Counted from the first letter of the stretch, positions 33,599 to 42,999 are shown. The stretch: 64,000 bases of DNA from Bacteroidales bacterium (GCA_900769555.1 CAAGHA010000128.1:1-64000); one strand, 5' to 3'. Program-made: numbers and translations. Notes: generated by a model from the sequence alone, not told the origin.

Positions 33599-36163
33599 AT
33601 GAAAAAAATTACAGTATTTTTGGGGGTGTGTTTTCTCACTCTCTTTTTTGGTGTTGCGAATCTTTATTCTGCACCTGACCCTAATTTTCATATTTATATC
33701 TGTTTTGGTCAATCAAATATGGAAGGTGCAGGTCAAGTTGAGCAATCCGATAAAGTAAATGTTAACGAACGTTTCAAGATGATGGCAACAGTAAGTTGCA
33801 ATGGTAGTCGTGAAATGGGTAAATGGTACACAGCTGTTCCTCCTTTGGCAAGATGTAACACAGGATTATCTCCGGCTGATTATTTTGGTAGAACGTTGGT
33901 TGAAAAGTTGGATGAAAATATCCGAGTTGGTGTTATTGTTGTTGCTGTCGGTGGTGCGGATATTCAATTATTTGAAGAAGATGGTTATCAATCTTATATT
34001 GACTCTGCTGCCGATTGGTTGAAAAATTGGGCGAAAGAGTATGATTACAACTGCTATAAACGAATTATTGATATGGCAAAGATTGCACAGAATGATGGTG
34101 TAATCAAAGGTATTCTTGTTCATCAAGGTGAGACTAATAATATGCAACAAAATTGGCCGAATCGTCTTAAAGCAATTTATGAGAATATGCTTTCAGACTT
34201 AAATTTGAAAGGCGAAGAAGTTCCTTTGTTAGTTGGTGAAACTCGTCGTGATGGAGTGTGTAGCGGACATAATCAAGTAATTGCTAATGTGCCAAATGTA
34301 ATTCCTAATTCGTATGTTATTTCTTCCGAAGGTTTGGAAAAGACAAATGATGAATACCATTTCTCTGCACAAGGATATAGAGATTTCGGTAAACGTTATG
34401 CAGAGCAAATGTTGAAATTGCTTCCAAACGAACCTGCTACCGGTGGAAGTACAACCGGAGGAAATGATAATCCTCAGACACCGGAAGAAGATCCTAATGA
34501 TCGTCCTATCACAGGTCCTAAAGGGGGAGCTGACGTATATGTAAGCAACCGTCAAGTTTATGTTTATGCACCAAATGGAATCACTGCTAATCGTCCATTG
34601 CTTATTTCTTGTCATGGTATGGATCAAAATATTGCGTATCAAAGAAATCAAGCTGAATGGGAGCAAATTGCCGATACAGCTAATTTTGTCGTAGTTTATC
34701 CTGCAGGCGGTACCGGTTACTCTACATGGGATATTAGTGGAGATAAAGATGTTAATTTTATCTTAGAAATTATCGATGATATGTATGAAAAGTATGGAAT
34801 TGATAAATCTCGTGTTTATATGTCCGGCTTCTCCATGGGAGGTATGCTTACATATCACATGATGGCTAAGATTCCGGATCGAATCGCTGCATTTGCTCCG
34901 GTTTCCGGACACTTAATGGGTGGAGGTTCTTATTCTAATGTCAGACCACTTCCTCTTATTCATGTTCATGGTACGAGTGATAGTGTTGTTCCTTATGATG
35001 GTTCTACAGACTATGTAACCGGTTGGGCAAAACAAAATGGTTGTAAAGATACTCCGATTACAACTCAATATAACAATGGAAATCCAACTTGTAAAAAGGA
35101 GGTGTGGACCGATGGTGAGTGTGAAACAGAAGTTGTTCGTATCTCTTTCAATGGTCGAGATCATGAGCATAATAATAGCGGAGCTTTGCATACAAGTCAG
35201 GAAATATGGAACTTTGTAAAAAATTATTCTCTTGAATGTGGTAAAGTTGGTTCTTCTGGCATCAGTTTTACTTCTCCTTCTGCAAGCGGAAAATATTCTG
35301 ATGGTGATATTCTTCCTATTAACATAAAAGTCGGCGGTAATATCGAGGTTGATAAAATTGTACTTAGTATAGATGGAGATGATTTTGCCGAACTATCATC
35401 TGAGCCTTGGTCTGTTGAATGGACTGCAATTTCCGGAGATCATGTTATAAAGGCTGTGGCTACTTTGGTTGATGGTTCAACTGTTGAGTCTCAAGTAAAG
35501 GTGTTTGTTAACATCCCGCAAACTCCTTACAATGAAACTCCTTTCGCTGTTCCCGGTAAAATAGAAGCAGAAGAGTTTGATTTTGGTGGTGATGGATATG
35601 CTTATTATGACAAAGATGCAGAGAATAGAAATGGTACTACTCGTGATGAAGGTGTTGATATGAGTGCTACAGCTATTGGTTATACAGAAGAAGGCGAGTG
35701 GTTGGAATATACAGTAGATATTAAATGTGATGATGCATATACATTAGAGGCTAAGGTGGCTTCCGGTTCTGATGGTTCTTCTTTTAAACTTTATCTCGAT
35801 AATGAACCGATTACCGGAGTGATTTCAGTTCCAAATACCGGTGATTGGGAGACATTTACTACTGTTACCGAGGAAATTGACAACCTTCCTTCAGGTGTTC
35901 ATATCCTTAAATTGGAGATTACCGGTAGTTGGTTGGACATGGACAATATGGTATTTGTTTCTAAAGGGGATTGTACCACAGGTATAAGTCTTACTCTGAA
36001 TGATTTCTTTGTTGAGGGTAATGATTTCAGTGTTTATAACTTGTTGGGTCAAAAAGTTAAATCGATCAAGTATAGAGAAGACTTACGTCAATTGCCTTAT
36101 GGAGTTTACCTTCTTAAAAACGATATGACCGGTTTGGTGAAAAAGATTGTTTTATCAGAATAA
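33599..36163 (+). CDS. Secreted dual carbohydrate esterase with CBM6 and type IX secretion tail
   Basis: This 854-residue protein has a signal peptide (MKKITVFLGVCFLTLFFGVA), then five modules. (1) An acetylxylan/sialate-type SGNH esterase, about 30-280, with FGQSNMEG (nucleophile S39) and a late EYHFSAQGY His. (2) A Gly/Thr/Pro/Asp linker near 285-310. (3) A feruloyl-esterase/PHB-depolymerase-like alpha/beta hydrolase, about 310-545, with GFSMGG (S412). (4) A bacterial Ig-like domain, then CBM6 from about 654. (5) A type IX sorting domain (FSVYNLLGQKVKSI, ending LVKKIVLSE). It should deacetylate and deferuloylate plant xylan at the cell surface. A TATATTCG box upstream is a weak promoter candidate. 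Confidence 0.88.
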   Translation: MKKITVFLGVCFLTLFFGVANLYSAPDPNFHIYICFGQSNMEGAGQVEQSDKVNVNERFKMMATVSCNGSREMGKWYTAVPPLARCNTGLSPADYFGRTLVEKLDENIRVGVIVVAVGGADIQLFEEDGYQSYIDSAADWLKNWAKEYDYNCYKRIIDMAKIAQNDGVIKGILVHQGETNNMQQNWPNRLKAIYENMLSDLNLKGEEVPLLVGETRRDGVCSGHNQVIANVPNVIPNSYVISSEGLEKTNDEYHFSAQGYRDFGKRYAEQMLKLLPNEPATGGSTTGGNDNPQTPEEDPNDRPITGPKGGADVYVSNRQVYVYAPNGITANRPLLISCHGMDQNIAYQRNQAEWEQIADTANFVVVYPAGGTGYSTWDISGDKDVNFILEIIDDMYEKYGIDKSRVYMSGFSMGGMLTYHMMAKIPDRIAAFAPVSGHLMGGGSYSNVRPLPLIHVHGTSDSVVPYDGSTDYVTGWAKQNGCKDTPITTQYNNGNPTCKKEVWTDGECETEVVRISFNGRDHEHNNSGALHTSQEIWNFVKNYSLECGKVGSSGISFTSPSASGKYSDGDILPINIKVGGNIEVDKIVLSIDGDDFAELSSEPWSVEWTAISGDHVIKAVATLVDGSTVESQVKVFVNIPQTPYNETPFAVPGKIEAEEFDFGGDGYAYYDKDAENRNGTTRDEGVDMSATAIGYTEEGEWLEYTVDIKCDDAYTLEAKVASGSDGSSFKLYLDNEPITGVISVPNTGDWETFTTVTEEIDNLPSGVHILKLEITGSWLDMDNMVFVSKGDCTTGISLTLNDFFVEGNDFSVYNLLGQKVKSIKYREDLRQLPYGVYLLKNDMTGLVKKIVLSE

Positions 36164-36202
36164 TATGTTCTTACAACGACAGGGTTTCGTTATTTAAAGT
36201 AA

Positions 36203-36240
36203 AAAAAACGAAGTGCCATACTGGTGCTTCGTTTTTTTTA
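36203..36240 (+). terminator. Rho-independent terminator after the esterase
   Basis: AAAACGAAGTGCCA pairs with TGGTGCTTCGTTTT, and the T run continues. The following about 250 bp to uvrB show only a weak 62-codon ORF that I do not accept. Confidence 0.85.
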
Positions 36241-36492
36241 CTTTATGTAGCAATTTACTTTATTAATGTTTATAAGTTTCGCGTTGTAATTTTGGTGTCA
36301 GAGAGTGTTTCGACCTCTTTTGAATCCATTTGGTCTGTCTTGTTCGTATTTACTTGGTTGCGATGCTTGTATTGCTCCTTTTATTACAGATTCCTTTTTT
36401 GCCATGTGACAGACAAAAATATGTTTTGTTTATTTGACTTATCGAAGAGGTTTGAAAAACTTTTTTCAAGGATGCTCTAATTTTAACAACTT

Positions 36493-38505
36493 CTAATTCT
36501 TAGAAATTTCTTTTAGTTCATTGTTAAGTCGGATTATTAAATCTCTATACTGAGCTGCTTCGATAAACTCTAAATTTTTGGCACATTTTTTCATCTCTAT
36601 TTTAGCCTTTTCGATTGCTTTTTCTATTTCAGCACGAGTTGTATAGTTCCTTCCGGAATCCGCAGCAATAGTGTTTTTCTCAATGAATTGTTCTTGAGTT
36701 GGAATGTTATCGTTTTTACTAAGAATATTTCGTTTATTTCCACTAACAGCTTTAGGAGTGATGTTATGCTCTAAGTTATATTGCATCTGTTTTTCTCTCC
36801 TTCGATTCGTCTCATCAATTGTTTTTTGCATGCTTTTGGTGATTTTGTCTGCATACATAATAACTTTGCCATTTAGATTTCTTGCAGCTCGTCCTGCTGT
36901 TTGGGTGAGTGCACGATGAGAACGTAACATACCCTCTTTATCTGCATCAATGATTGCGACAAGTGACACTTGTGGAAGGTCTAATCCCTCTCTAAGTAGA
37001 TTTACTCCAACAAGTACGTCAAATAAGCCGTTTCTCAGATCATCCATAATTTGTACGCGTTCCAATGTGTCAACATCCGAGTGGATATAATTACTTCGAA
37101 TCCCCATTTTACTCAAGTATGCTTGCAACTCTTCCGCCATGCGTTTGGTTAGTGTTGTTACCAGTGTTCGCTCGTCTTTTTCATTTCTTTGATGTATCTC
37201 CTCAATCAAATCATCAATTTGATTCAGACTTGGTCGAACTTCTATAATCGGATCTAATAATCCTGTGGGGCGAATAATTTGCTCAACATATATTCCTTCT
37301 GATTTTTCCAATTCGTAATCAGCAGGAGTTGCACTTACATATATACTTTGCCCGGCTAATTCTTCAAATTCTTCAAACTTTAATGGTCTGTTATCGAGAG
37401 CAGATGGAAGTCTGAATCCAAAGTCAACCAATGTACGTTTCCTTGAGGCATCACCGCCATACATGGCATGTATCTGAGGAATGGTAACATGACTTTCATC
37501 AATCACCAGTAGATAATCTTTTGGAAAATAATCTAACAAGCAGAACGGGCGGGAACCGGGTTTTCTTCCATCAAAATAACGAGAATAATTCTCAATACCG
37601 GAACAATGACCAAGTTCCTTTATCATTTCCATATCGTAATTGACTCTTTCATACAATCGCTTTGCTTCATAAGCCTTACCGATGGATTGGAAATATTCAA
37701 CCTGTGCTGTTAGGTCATCTTGAATCTCTATTAAAGCATTTTTTATTCGCTCTTGCGTTGTGACAAACAGATTGGCAGGATAGATATTTATCTCTTTAAA
37801 CTCTTCTATATGAAGTCCTGATAGAGGGTCGATGGATTCGATTTCTTCTATCTCATCACCCCAAAAATGAATCCGAATGATATAATCGGTATATGCAAGA
37901 AAAATATCAACAGTATCTCCTTTAACCCTGAAACGCCCTCTGTCAAGTTCGATTTCATTTCTGACATAGAGACTTTCCACCAATTTTCGGAGAAGATGAT
38001 TGATGCTAATGCTATCTCCTTGCTTTAGCGTAATCATTGTGCTATGAAAATCCTCTGGATTACCGATTCCATAAAGGCACGATACAGAAGAAACAACGAT
38101 AACATCCCTTCGACCCGACAATAATGCAGAGGTGGTTGCCAAGCGTAATTTCTCTAATTCATCATTGATGGATAGATCTTTTTCGATATAAGTATCAGTG
38201 ACCGGTAGGTAAGCTTCCGGTTGAAAATAGTCGTAGTACGAAACGAAGTATTCTACAGCATTATTTGGGAAAAAACTTTTGAATTCACCATATAATTGAG
38301 CGGCCAACGTCTTGTTATGACTTAGAACAAGTGTTGGCCGATTTACCTTTTTTATGACATTGGCAATAGTAAATGTTTTACCGGAACCGGTAACACCTAA
38401 CAAAGTCTGATGGGGTAATCCGGAAGCGATTCCGTTTGTCAACTCTTTGATAGCTTGAGGTTGATCCCCCGTTGGTAGATACTCTGCTTGTAGGTCAAAT
38501 TCCAT
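36493..38505 (-). CDS. uvrB: Excinuclease ABC subunit B
   Basis: This 670-residue DNA-damage recognition helicase of nucleotide excision repair has Walker A GVTGSGKTFT and the beta-hairpin region YYDYFQPEAY. The DEAD-like box is VIDESHVT, with helicase motif QTAGRAARN, and a C-terminal UvrC-binding UVR motif (KCAKNLEFIEAAQYRDLI). I use the ATG at 38505; a TTG lies at 38511. It follows pspC by 16 bp. Confidence 0.97.
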   Translation of the reverse strand: MEFDLQAEYLPTGDQPQAIKELTNGIASGLPHQTLLGVTGSGKTFTIANVIKKVNRPTLVLSHNKTLAAQLYGEFKSFFPNNAVEYFVSYYDYFQPEAYLPVTDTYIEKDLSINDELEKLRLATTSALLSGRRDVIVVSSVSCLYGIGNPEDFHSTMITLKQGDSISINHLLRKLVESLYVRNEIELDRGRFRVKGDTVDIFLAYTDYIIRIHFWGDEIEEIESIDPLSGLHIEEFKEINIYPANLFVTTQERIKNALIEIQDDLTAQVEYFQSIGKAYEAKRLYERVNYDMEMIKELGHCSGIENYSRYFDGRKPGSRPFCLLDYFPKDYLLVIDESHVTIPQIHAMYGGDASRKRTLVDFGFRLPSALDNRPLKFEEFEELAGQSIYVSATPADYELEKSEGIYVEQIIRPTGLLDPIIEVRPSLNQIDDLIEEIHQRNEKDERTLVTTLTKRMAEELQAYLSKMGIRSNYIHSDVDTLERVQIMDDLRNGLFDVLVGVNLLREGLDLPQVSLVAIIDADKEGMLRSHRALTQTAGRAARNLNGKVIMYADKITKSMQKTIDETNRRREKQMQYNLEHNITPKAVSGNKRNILSKNDNIPTQEQFIEKNTIAADSGRNYTTRAEIEKAIEKAKIEMKKCAKNLEFIEAAQYRDLIIRLNNELKEISKN

Positions 38506-38521
38506 TGTCAAAAGGACTTTT

Positions 38522-38704
38522 TTATTCTTCAGGCATTGCTATCCAGCAGATTAAGTAAATCCATAAGAATAATGTACCACTTACAATCGCAAGCAAAGCC
38601 CAAGCAATCCTTGTTATTGTAATATCAATACCTAAGTAATTTGCCAATCCTGCAGCAACACCTGCAATCATGCGATTTTTTGAACGTTTTAAACTCTTTC
38701 CCAT
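38522..38704 (-). CDS. PspC-domain membrane protein
   Basis: This 60-residue protein is a single PspC domain: KSLKRSKNRMIAGVAAGLAN, then YLGIDITITRIAWALL and a hydrophobic segment ending PEE. Such mini-PspC proteins are linked to envelope stress in other bacteria. It is the first gene of an operon with uvrB. Confidence 0.88.
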   Translation of the reverse strand: MGKSLKRSKNRMIAGVAAGLANYLGIDITITRIAWALLAIVSGTLFLWIYLICWIAMPEE

Positions 38705-38737
38705 CGTCTCGTAAAATTAGTTATGTTATTTATTTTG

Positions 38738-38745
38738 CAAAGGTA
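38738..38745 (-). promoter_or_regulatory. -7 box for pspC-uvrB
   Basis: The minus strand reads TACCTTTG followed by C, about 34 bp before the ATG at 38704. Confidence 0.55.
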
Positions 38746-38804
38746 ATACTTTTTGAACGTTGCTACCAATTGGAAATTAAAATTCTTCCAAATTTATATT
38801 TTTT

Positions 38805-38997
38805 TAAGGTAATTCCTATAAATTAGGTCGAGATGATTTTGAAGAGTATTTTGTTTAGGTTGTTCTATTTATAAAGTAGCGATATGAGCATCGTAACAGA
38901 ATGAATAGAAGCAAGATAAATAAAATGATTCAAAAATATTCGAAATGGTTCTATTACAAATAACAAGCAAGAATCGTAATTTATAGAAGTTACCTTA
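38805..38997 (+). mobile_element. Complete 193-bp MITE-like dispersed element (reference copy)
   Basis: Terminal inverted repeats are GGTAATTCCTATAAATTAGG on the left and, read inward from the right, GGTAACTTCTATAAATTACG (17 of 20 match). Both are flanked by TTAA, which could be a target duplication. The interior holds GGTCGAGATGATTTTGAAGA and a CGAT...ATCG hairpin, and no ORF. Pieces of it recur at 8317, 9654, 10591, 11144, 11814, 11893, 31982, 32598, 40689 and 40858. Confidence 0.8.
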
Positions 38998-39017
38998 AGG
39001 TAGATATTTGTTTCTGA

Positions 39018-40508
39018 TCATTTAATACCTAATTGTCTGTAAGTTTCCATTAATGCGGCATGGTCATCTGTTATGATAAGCAATTTATCGTTGTTATGGA
39101 GAATAGTTTTTCCTGTAGGAACAAAATATTTGTTTTCCCTTTTTATCATAACAACCAAAGTCTTATCCGGAAGCGACAGATTCATTAATTGGTTACCATG
39201 TTCCAAAATTTTCTCGGTCATGGTGATTTCCGTGGTGACAGATTTAATTTCATCCGAAAAATCCACATCAAAATTTTCCAATTGGTATTTTTCTTCATTG
39301 GTCTCTTCTAACCCTAACCATCTAGCCATAATCGGGATTGTTGTACCTTGAATTAACAATGATACCAATGTGCAGAAGAATACTATATTAAAGATAAGTT
39401 GAGCATGAGGTACATTTGCTGCCAAAGGTAAGATGGCAAAAATTATGGGTACAGCACCACGTAGTCCGCACCAAGATACATATATTTTATCCTTAATTGC
39501 CATAGAACGGAAAGGTAGTAAAGACAAAAATACACTGATTGGACGAGAAATAAATATCATCAATAAACTGATAATCAAAGCCGGTTTTGCGATTGGTATT
39601 AGTTCGTGTGGATTTACCAATAAACCTAATGTCAAGAACATTAAAAGCTGGCAAAGCCAAGCAATACCATCAAAAAAATTAACGGAAGAGCGTTTATGAA
39701 CAAATGAATTATTTCCAAAAACTAATCCTCCAATATAGACAGCTAAGTATCCATTCCCTTTGATGTAGTAGGTAAATGAAAAAATGAATACGCATAAAGT
39801 CAATGATAAAATGGGGTATAGAGAAGAGTTATCAATTTCTAATTTATTGATAAGCTTAACAGACCATTTCCCTATAACATAACCGGCAATCCCTCCAATT
39901 AATAGTTGTAATATTAAAAATACTATTGCTTCTAAGTAGTTTGGAGTCCCCCCGATTTGACAGATTTCAATTAAGGTTATTACTAATACGTATGCCATAG
40001 GGTCATTGCTACCACTTTCCAACTCAAGCATGGGTCTAAGGTTGTTCTTTAGGTGTAAACCTTTCGATCTTAATATAGAAAAAACCGATGCAGAATCGGT
40101 TGAAGACATTGTTGATGCCATCAGCAAACTGGTTGTTAATCCGATAGGTGCAGTTTCAGATGTCGCTCCTAAGACCCAATAGATTAAAAATCCGGTGATC
40201 ATCGATGTCAGTAATACACCTACAGTTGCAAGAGAAATACCTTGTTTCATTATAGGTTTTATTTCTCCGATGCGAGTGTTCATACCACCGGAAAATAGAA
40301 TAATACAAAGTGATACGGTTCCGATTGTTTGAGCGGTTGATGTGTCGTCAAAATGAATTCCAAGTCCATCTGTTCCACTGACCATTCCAACCAATAAAAA
40401 TAATAACAATGCGGGTAATCCTAATTTAGAACTAACTTTTCCAACTACAATACTAACAAAAAATAGCAAAGAAAGTGCTAATAAAATCAACTCAATTTGT
40501 ATATCCAT
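39018..40508 (-). CDS. Potassium/proton or sodium/proton antiporter (CPA1, NhaP2-like)
   Basis: This 496-residue protein has about 12 membrane segments and the antiporter core ESGSNDPMAYVL (conserved Asp in SNDP). Tail residues about 400-496 contain a TrkA-C-like domain (LPDKTLVVMIKRENKYFVPTG). That architecture matches NhaP2/CvrA cation-proton antiporters, which use the cytoplasmic tail for gating. No partner gene is adjacent. Confidence 0.88.
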   Translation of the reverse strand: MDIQIELILLALSLLFFVSIVVGKVSSKLGLPALLLFLLVGMVSGTDGLGIHFDDTSTAQTIGTVSLCIILFSGGMNTRIGEIKPIMKQGISLATVGVLLTSMITGFLIYWVLGATSETAPIGLTTSLLMASTMSSTDSASVFSILRSKGLHLKNNLRPMLELESGSNDPMAYVLVITLIEICQIGGTPNYLEAIVFLILQLLIGGIAGYVIGKWSVKLINKLEIDNSSLYPILSLTLCVFIFSFTYYIKGNGYLAVYIGGLVFGNNSFVHKRSSVNFFDGIAWLCQLLMFLTLGLLVNPHELIPIAKPALIISLLMIFISRPISVFLSLLPFRSMAIKDKIYVSWCGLRGAVPIIFAILPLAANVPHAQLIFNIVFFCTLVSLLIQGTTIPIMARWLGLEETNEEKYQLENFDVDFSDEIKSVTTEITMTEKILEHGNQLMNLSLPDKTLVVMIKRENKYFVPTGKTILHNNDKLLIITDDHAALMETYRQLGIK

Positions 40509-40688
40509 TGTTTATATTTCCTTTTCTAAGAATCTTTCTCAAAATTCTGTAATATTTTTATAATTTTTAAAATTTATCAAAACCTTAACAGTCAACAAAT
40601 TACTATTTTTATCGCAGTCAGGTCTATTTGTTTAAGTTCGATTCCTACAACGCTCTTGTCATATATATCCAACTGAAAATTCTTTACG

Positions 40689-40722
40689 AATCATCTTGAC
40701 CCAATTAATAGAACTAGCTTTT
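40689..40722 (-). repeat. Dispersed-element left end, inverted and degenerate
   Basis: AATCATCTTGACCCAATTAATAGAACTAG resembles the inverted left end at 31982. It lies in the 493-bp gap between the antiporter and the PepSY-like gene. Confidence 0.5.
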
Positions 40723-40806
40723 ATTGAACATTTAAAAGGGATATTTTGTTTCTGATTCAAAGTTAATTATTTACATAATGAAAAAAAAATTTCTAAACCT
40801 TAATTA

Positions 40807-40850
40807 TTCCTAATTTATTCCAAATTTCACTTGTAGCTTTGCAATAGAAA
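40807..40850 (+). promoter_or_regulatory. Duplicated promoter region, copy A
   Basis: It begins TTCCTAATTTATTCC and contains the -7 box TAGCTTTG at 40834-40841. It matches copy B at 40921-40964 in 34 of 44 positions. Confidence 0.55.
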
Positions 40851-40857
40851 ATCATTC

Positions 40858-40901
40858 AAGGTAATTTCTGTAAATTAGGTTGAGATGATTTTGAGGGGAA
40901 T
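40858..40901 (+). repeat. Dispersed-element left end between two promoter copies
   Basis: AAGGTAATTTCTGTAAATTA, then GGTTGAGATGATTTTGA, follows the left end of the 38805 copy closely. The right end is absent. Confidence 0.65.
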
Positions 40902-40920
40902 TTTGTTTAGGTTATTTTTT

Positions 40921-40964
40921 TTCCTAATTTATTCCAGAATCTCCTCTTAGTTTTGTGATAGAAA
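40921..40964 (+). promoter_or_regulatory. Duplicated promoter region, copy B, for the PepSY-like gene
   Basis: It begins TTCCTAATTTATTCC with -7 box TAGTTTTG at 40948-40955, 47 bp before the ATG at 41002. It is the proximal copy and the likely active promoter. Confidence 0.55.
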
Positions 40965-41001
40965 TTTAATTAGATTATTAACATACTTAATACTTACGAT
41001 T

Positions 41002-41439
41002 ATGAATGCAAAAAAATTAATTATTGGATGTATCTTGGCTATTGTGCCAATTGTCTCTATGGCCGGTAAATTATCAAAGGCTCCGTTGCCGGAAACAATT
41101 ACTTCGTTTTTGGCTACACATTTCTCTTCAACTAAGGTGGCATTTTATAAAATAGATAAAAATCTTTTTGGAATAGAATCTTATGATGTGATTTTGACCG
41201 ATGGTACAGATTTGGAGTTTGATGAAAAAGGGAGATGGATTGAAATTGATGGAGAAAAGAAGGCATTACCTCTCTCTGTAATCCCTGTGGAAATTCAAAA
41301 TTATGTAAAAGAGCATTTCCCTGATCAATATGTAGTTTGCCTAGACAAAAAGAAAAGAGATAGAATTGAAGTTCAATTAAATAGCGGTTGGGAACTTTTA
41401 TTTGATAAAAATTATCAAATTATCAATATAGATGATTAA
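41002..41439 (+). CDS. Exported PepSY-like protein
   Basis: This 145-residue protein has a signal peptide ending VSMAG and two PepSY-like (DUF2874) halves: LPETITSFLATHFSSTKVAFY, with EVQLNSGWELLFDKNYQI near the end. The family is exported and common in gut Bacteroidales; its ligand is unknown. An outer-membrane barrel gene follows 50 bp later and may be co-transcribed. Confidence 0.78.
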   Translation: MNAKKLIIGCILAIVPIVSMAGKLSKAPLPETITSFLATHFSSTKVAFYKIDKNLFGIESYDVILTDGTDLEFDEKGRWIEIDGEKKALPLSVIPVEIQNYVKEHFPDQYVVCLDKKKRDRIEVQLNSGWELLFDKNYQIINIDD

Positions 41440-41489
41440 ATTTGTGAATTAGTTTTTTTATGTGGTTTATTAATTTAAAATGTTATAAT

Positions 41490-42209
41490 ATGAAAAGAAG
41501 TTTATTATTTGTGGGTTTAATATTTTGTGTGATGGGAGCATTTTCACAAGATGTATCAAAGGGAAAATTTAGTTGGGGTATTACTGCCGGTGCCGGTATG
41601 GCTAACATGAGGTTTGAGCAAAAAATAGATGACCGAGACCCTATTGCAAATATTCAGGCCGGTGTGGTTATTGATTATGCAATTGTCGATAATTTCTTCT
41701 TAGAGAGCGGTTTGACTTTCCAACGTAAAGGGTATCAAATGGAGATGGAGTCTGAATATAATTCAGCAGTAGGTTCTATTAGTACTAATATTGATCAGAC
41801 AACCAACTTGTTTTACTTGCAATTACCAATCTTGTTAAATTATCGTTTCAATGTTGGAAAAGTTGGTTTGATTCCTCAAGTGGGTCCTTACTTTGCAGTG
41901 GGTCTTGGTGGAAAAATCAAAACAGAAACTGAGACAGAAAACGAACCTCTTGAAGGTTATGAGACTATTGATTATGACGTAAAAGAAAAAGAATCTTTCT
42001 CTGACGATAGAAGTCGTTTTGATTTGGGTGTTCGATTTGCCGGTTGTGTTGGAATTGGAACAGACATGAAAGTTTCTATCGGATATGATTTAGGTTTAGT
42101 GGATTGGATCAAAAAAGAGTATAAAGCTTTTGACGAAGTTTATCAAGTAGAGAAAAACAAGTCAAAAAATGGTACTTTATTCGCAACCTTTACTTACTAT
42201 TTTAATTAA
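41490..42209 (+). CDS. Porin-family outer-membrane beta-barrel (PorT-like)
   Basis: This 239-residue protein has a signal peptide (LLFVGLIFCVMGAFSQ) and alternating beta strands such as FFLESGLTFQRKGYQ, LPILLNYRFNVGKVGLIPQ and the terminal GTLFATFTYYFN, ending in the aromatic residue-plus-N pattern of a small barrel. The specific role is unknown. The ATG at 41490 begins the signal peptide. Confidence 0.78.
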   Translation: MKRSLLFVGLIFCVMGAFSQDVSKGKFSWGITAGAGMANMRFEQKIDDRDPIANIQAGVVIDYAIVDNFFLESGLTFQRKGYQMEMESEYNSAVGSISTNIDQTTNLFYLQLPILLNYRFNVGKVGLIPQVGPYFAVGLGGKIKTETETENEPLEGYETIDYDVKEKESFSDDRSRFDLGVRFAGCVGIGTDMKVSIGYDLGLVDWIKKEYKAFDEVYQVEKNKSKNGTLFATFTYYFN

Positions 42210-42230
42210 GATTGTTACGATAAAAAGAAT

Positions 42231-42263
42231 AAGCGAGGGATGTCTGTTCGGATTCCCTCGCTT
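42231..42263. terminator. Bidirectional terminator between convergent barrel genes
   Basis: AAGCGAGGGA at 42231-42240 pairs with TCCCTCGCTT at 42254-42263. Short T-rich tracts follow on both strands. Confidence 0.75.
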
Positions 42264-42274
42264 TAATTTTATAA

Positions 42275-42949
42275 TTATTCGTTGATTGATTCGTTTTTCT
42301 CTTTATTTTTCTTCCCAAGATAGAAACGGGCATGAAGGCTGGCACTATTAAAGCCAAATATAAATTGTTTCATATTGCTACTATAGGAAAAACCCAACAT
42401 TTCACCATACATATAAGAAGAACAATATCCTAAATGTCCAACATTGGTTCCCAAAGCAAAACGATCAGACACTCTGAATTCAAAAGCTAAGAAATTCAAG
42501 TAAATAAACCATGGTCTTAGTTTTGTTTCGGCATTTGTATTTTCAGAAATTTGTTTTCCCATTGAAAATTCAAATCCAATTTCCGGAGTATAATGAAAAT
42601 TATCTGTAATATGTACGTAGTAAGAGATATTTGGGTTAAAGCCAACTAAAATACTTCTATATTCATTAAAATCATTAAGAGCAGTTGCCGGATTAGATTG
42701 ATAATTTCCGCTAAGGGCTAAACTTATTCTAAGGTGTTCGGCAGGAAAGTAACCAAACTCAGACCCAAGAAAAAACGAGGATTGTCCTGGTTCTACCTTC
42801 CCGGTTTCAACTATTTCTCCAACTTTAGTCTCTGTTTTTGCAAAACTGAAATTAGCACCTGCACTTGCAGAAACATACATTTCTCCTTTTTTAGCATACA
42901 TTGAAATTGAAAGAGCTAAAAAGATTAGGGTTAAAACTTTTCTTTTCAT
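42275..42949 (-). CDS. Outer-membrane beta-barrel protein of unknown role
   Basis: This 224-residue protein has a signal peptide (VLTLIFLALSISMYAKKG). Beta strands follow, such as MYVSASAGANFSFAKTETKV, LRISLALSGNYQS and SLHARFYLGKKNKEK. An Asn/Glu-rich tail follows the last strand. It differs from the barrel at 41490 in sequence and orientation. Confidence 0.7.
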   Translation of the reverse strand: MKRKVLTLIFLALSISMYAKKGEMYVSASAGANFSFAKTETKVGEIVETGKVEPGQSSFFLGSEFGYFPAEHLRISLALSGNYQSNPATALNDFNEYRSILVGFNPNISYYVHITDNFHYTPEIGFEFSMGKQISENTNAETKLRPWFIYLNFLAFEFRVSDRFALGTNVGHLGYCSSYMYGEMLGFSYSSNMKQFIFGFNSASLHARFYLGKKNKEKNESINE

Positions 42950-42970
42950 AAAATTATTTTCTTTTTTTTG

Positions 42971-42978
42971 CAAAATTA
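42971..42978 (-). promoter_or_regulatory. -7 box for the barrel gene at 42949
   Basis: The minus strand reads TAATTTTG followed by C, about 22 bp upstream of the ATG. Confidence 0.5.
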
Positions 42979-42999
42979 GTGAAAAACACCAAAATTTAT

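Noticed and set aside
36292..36480. 62-residue ORF between the esterase terminator and uvrB
   Set aside because: No promoter, no recognisable family, and odd Phe/Cys/Ser-rich composition; it lies in ordinary AT-rich spacer.
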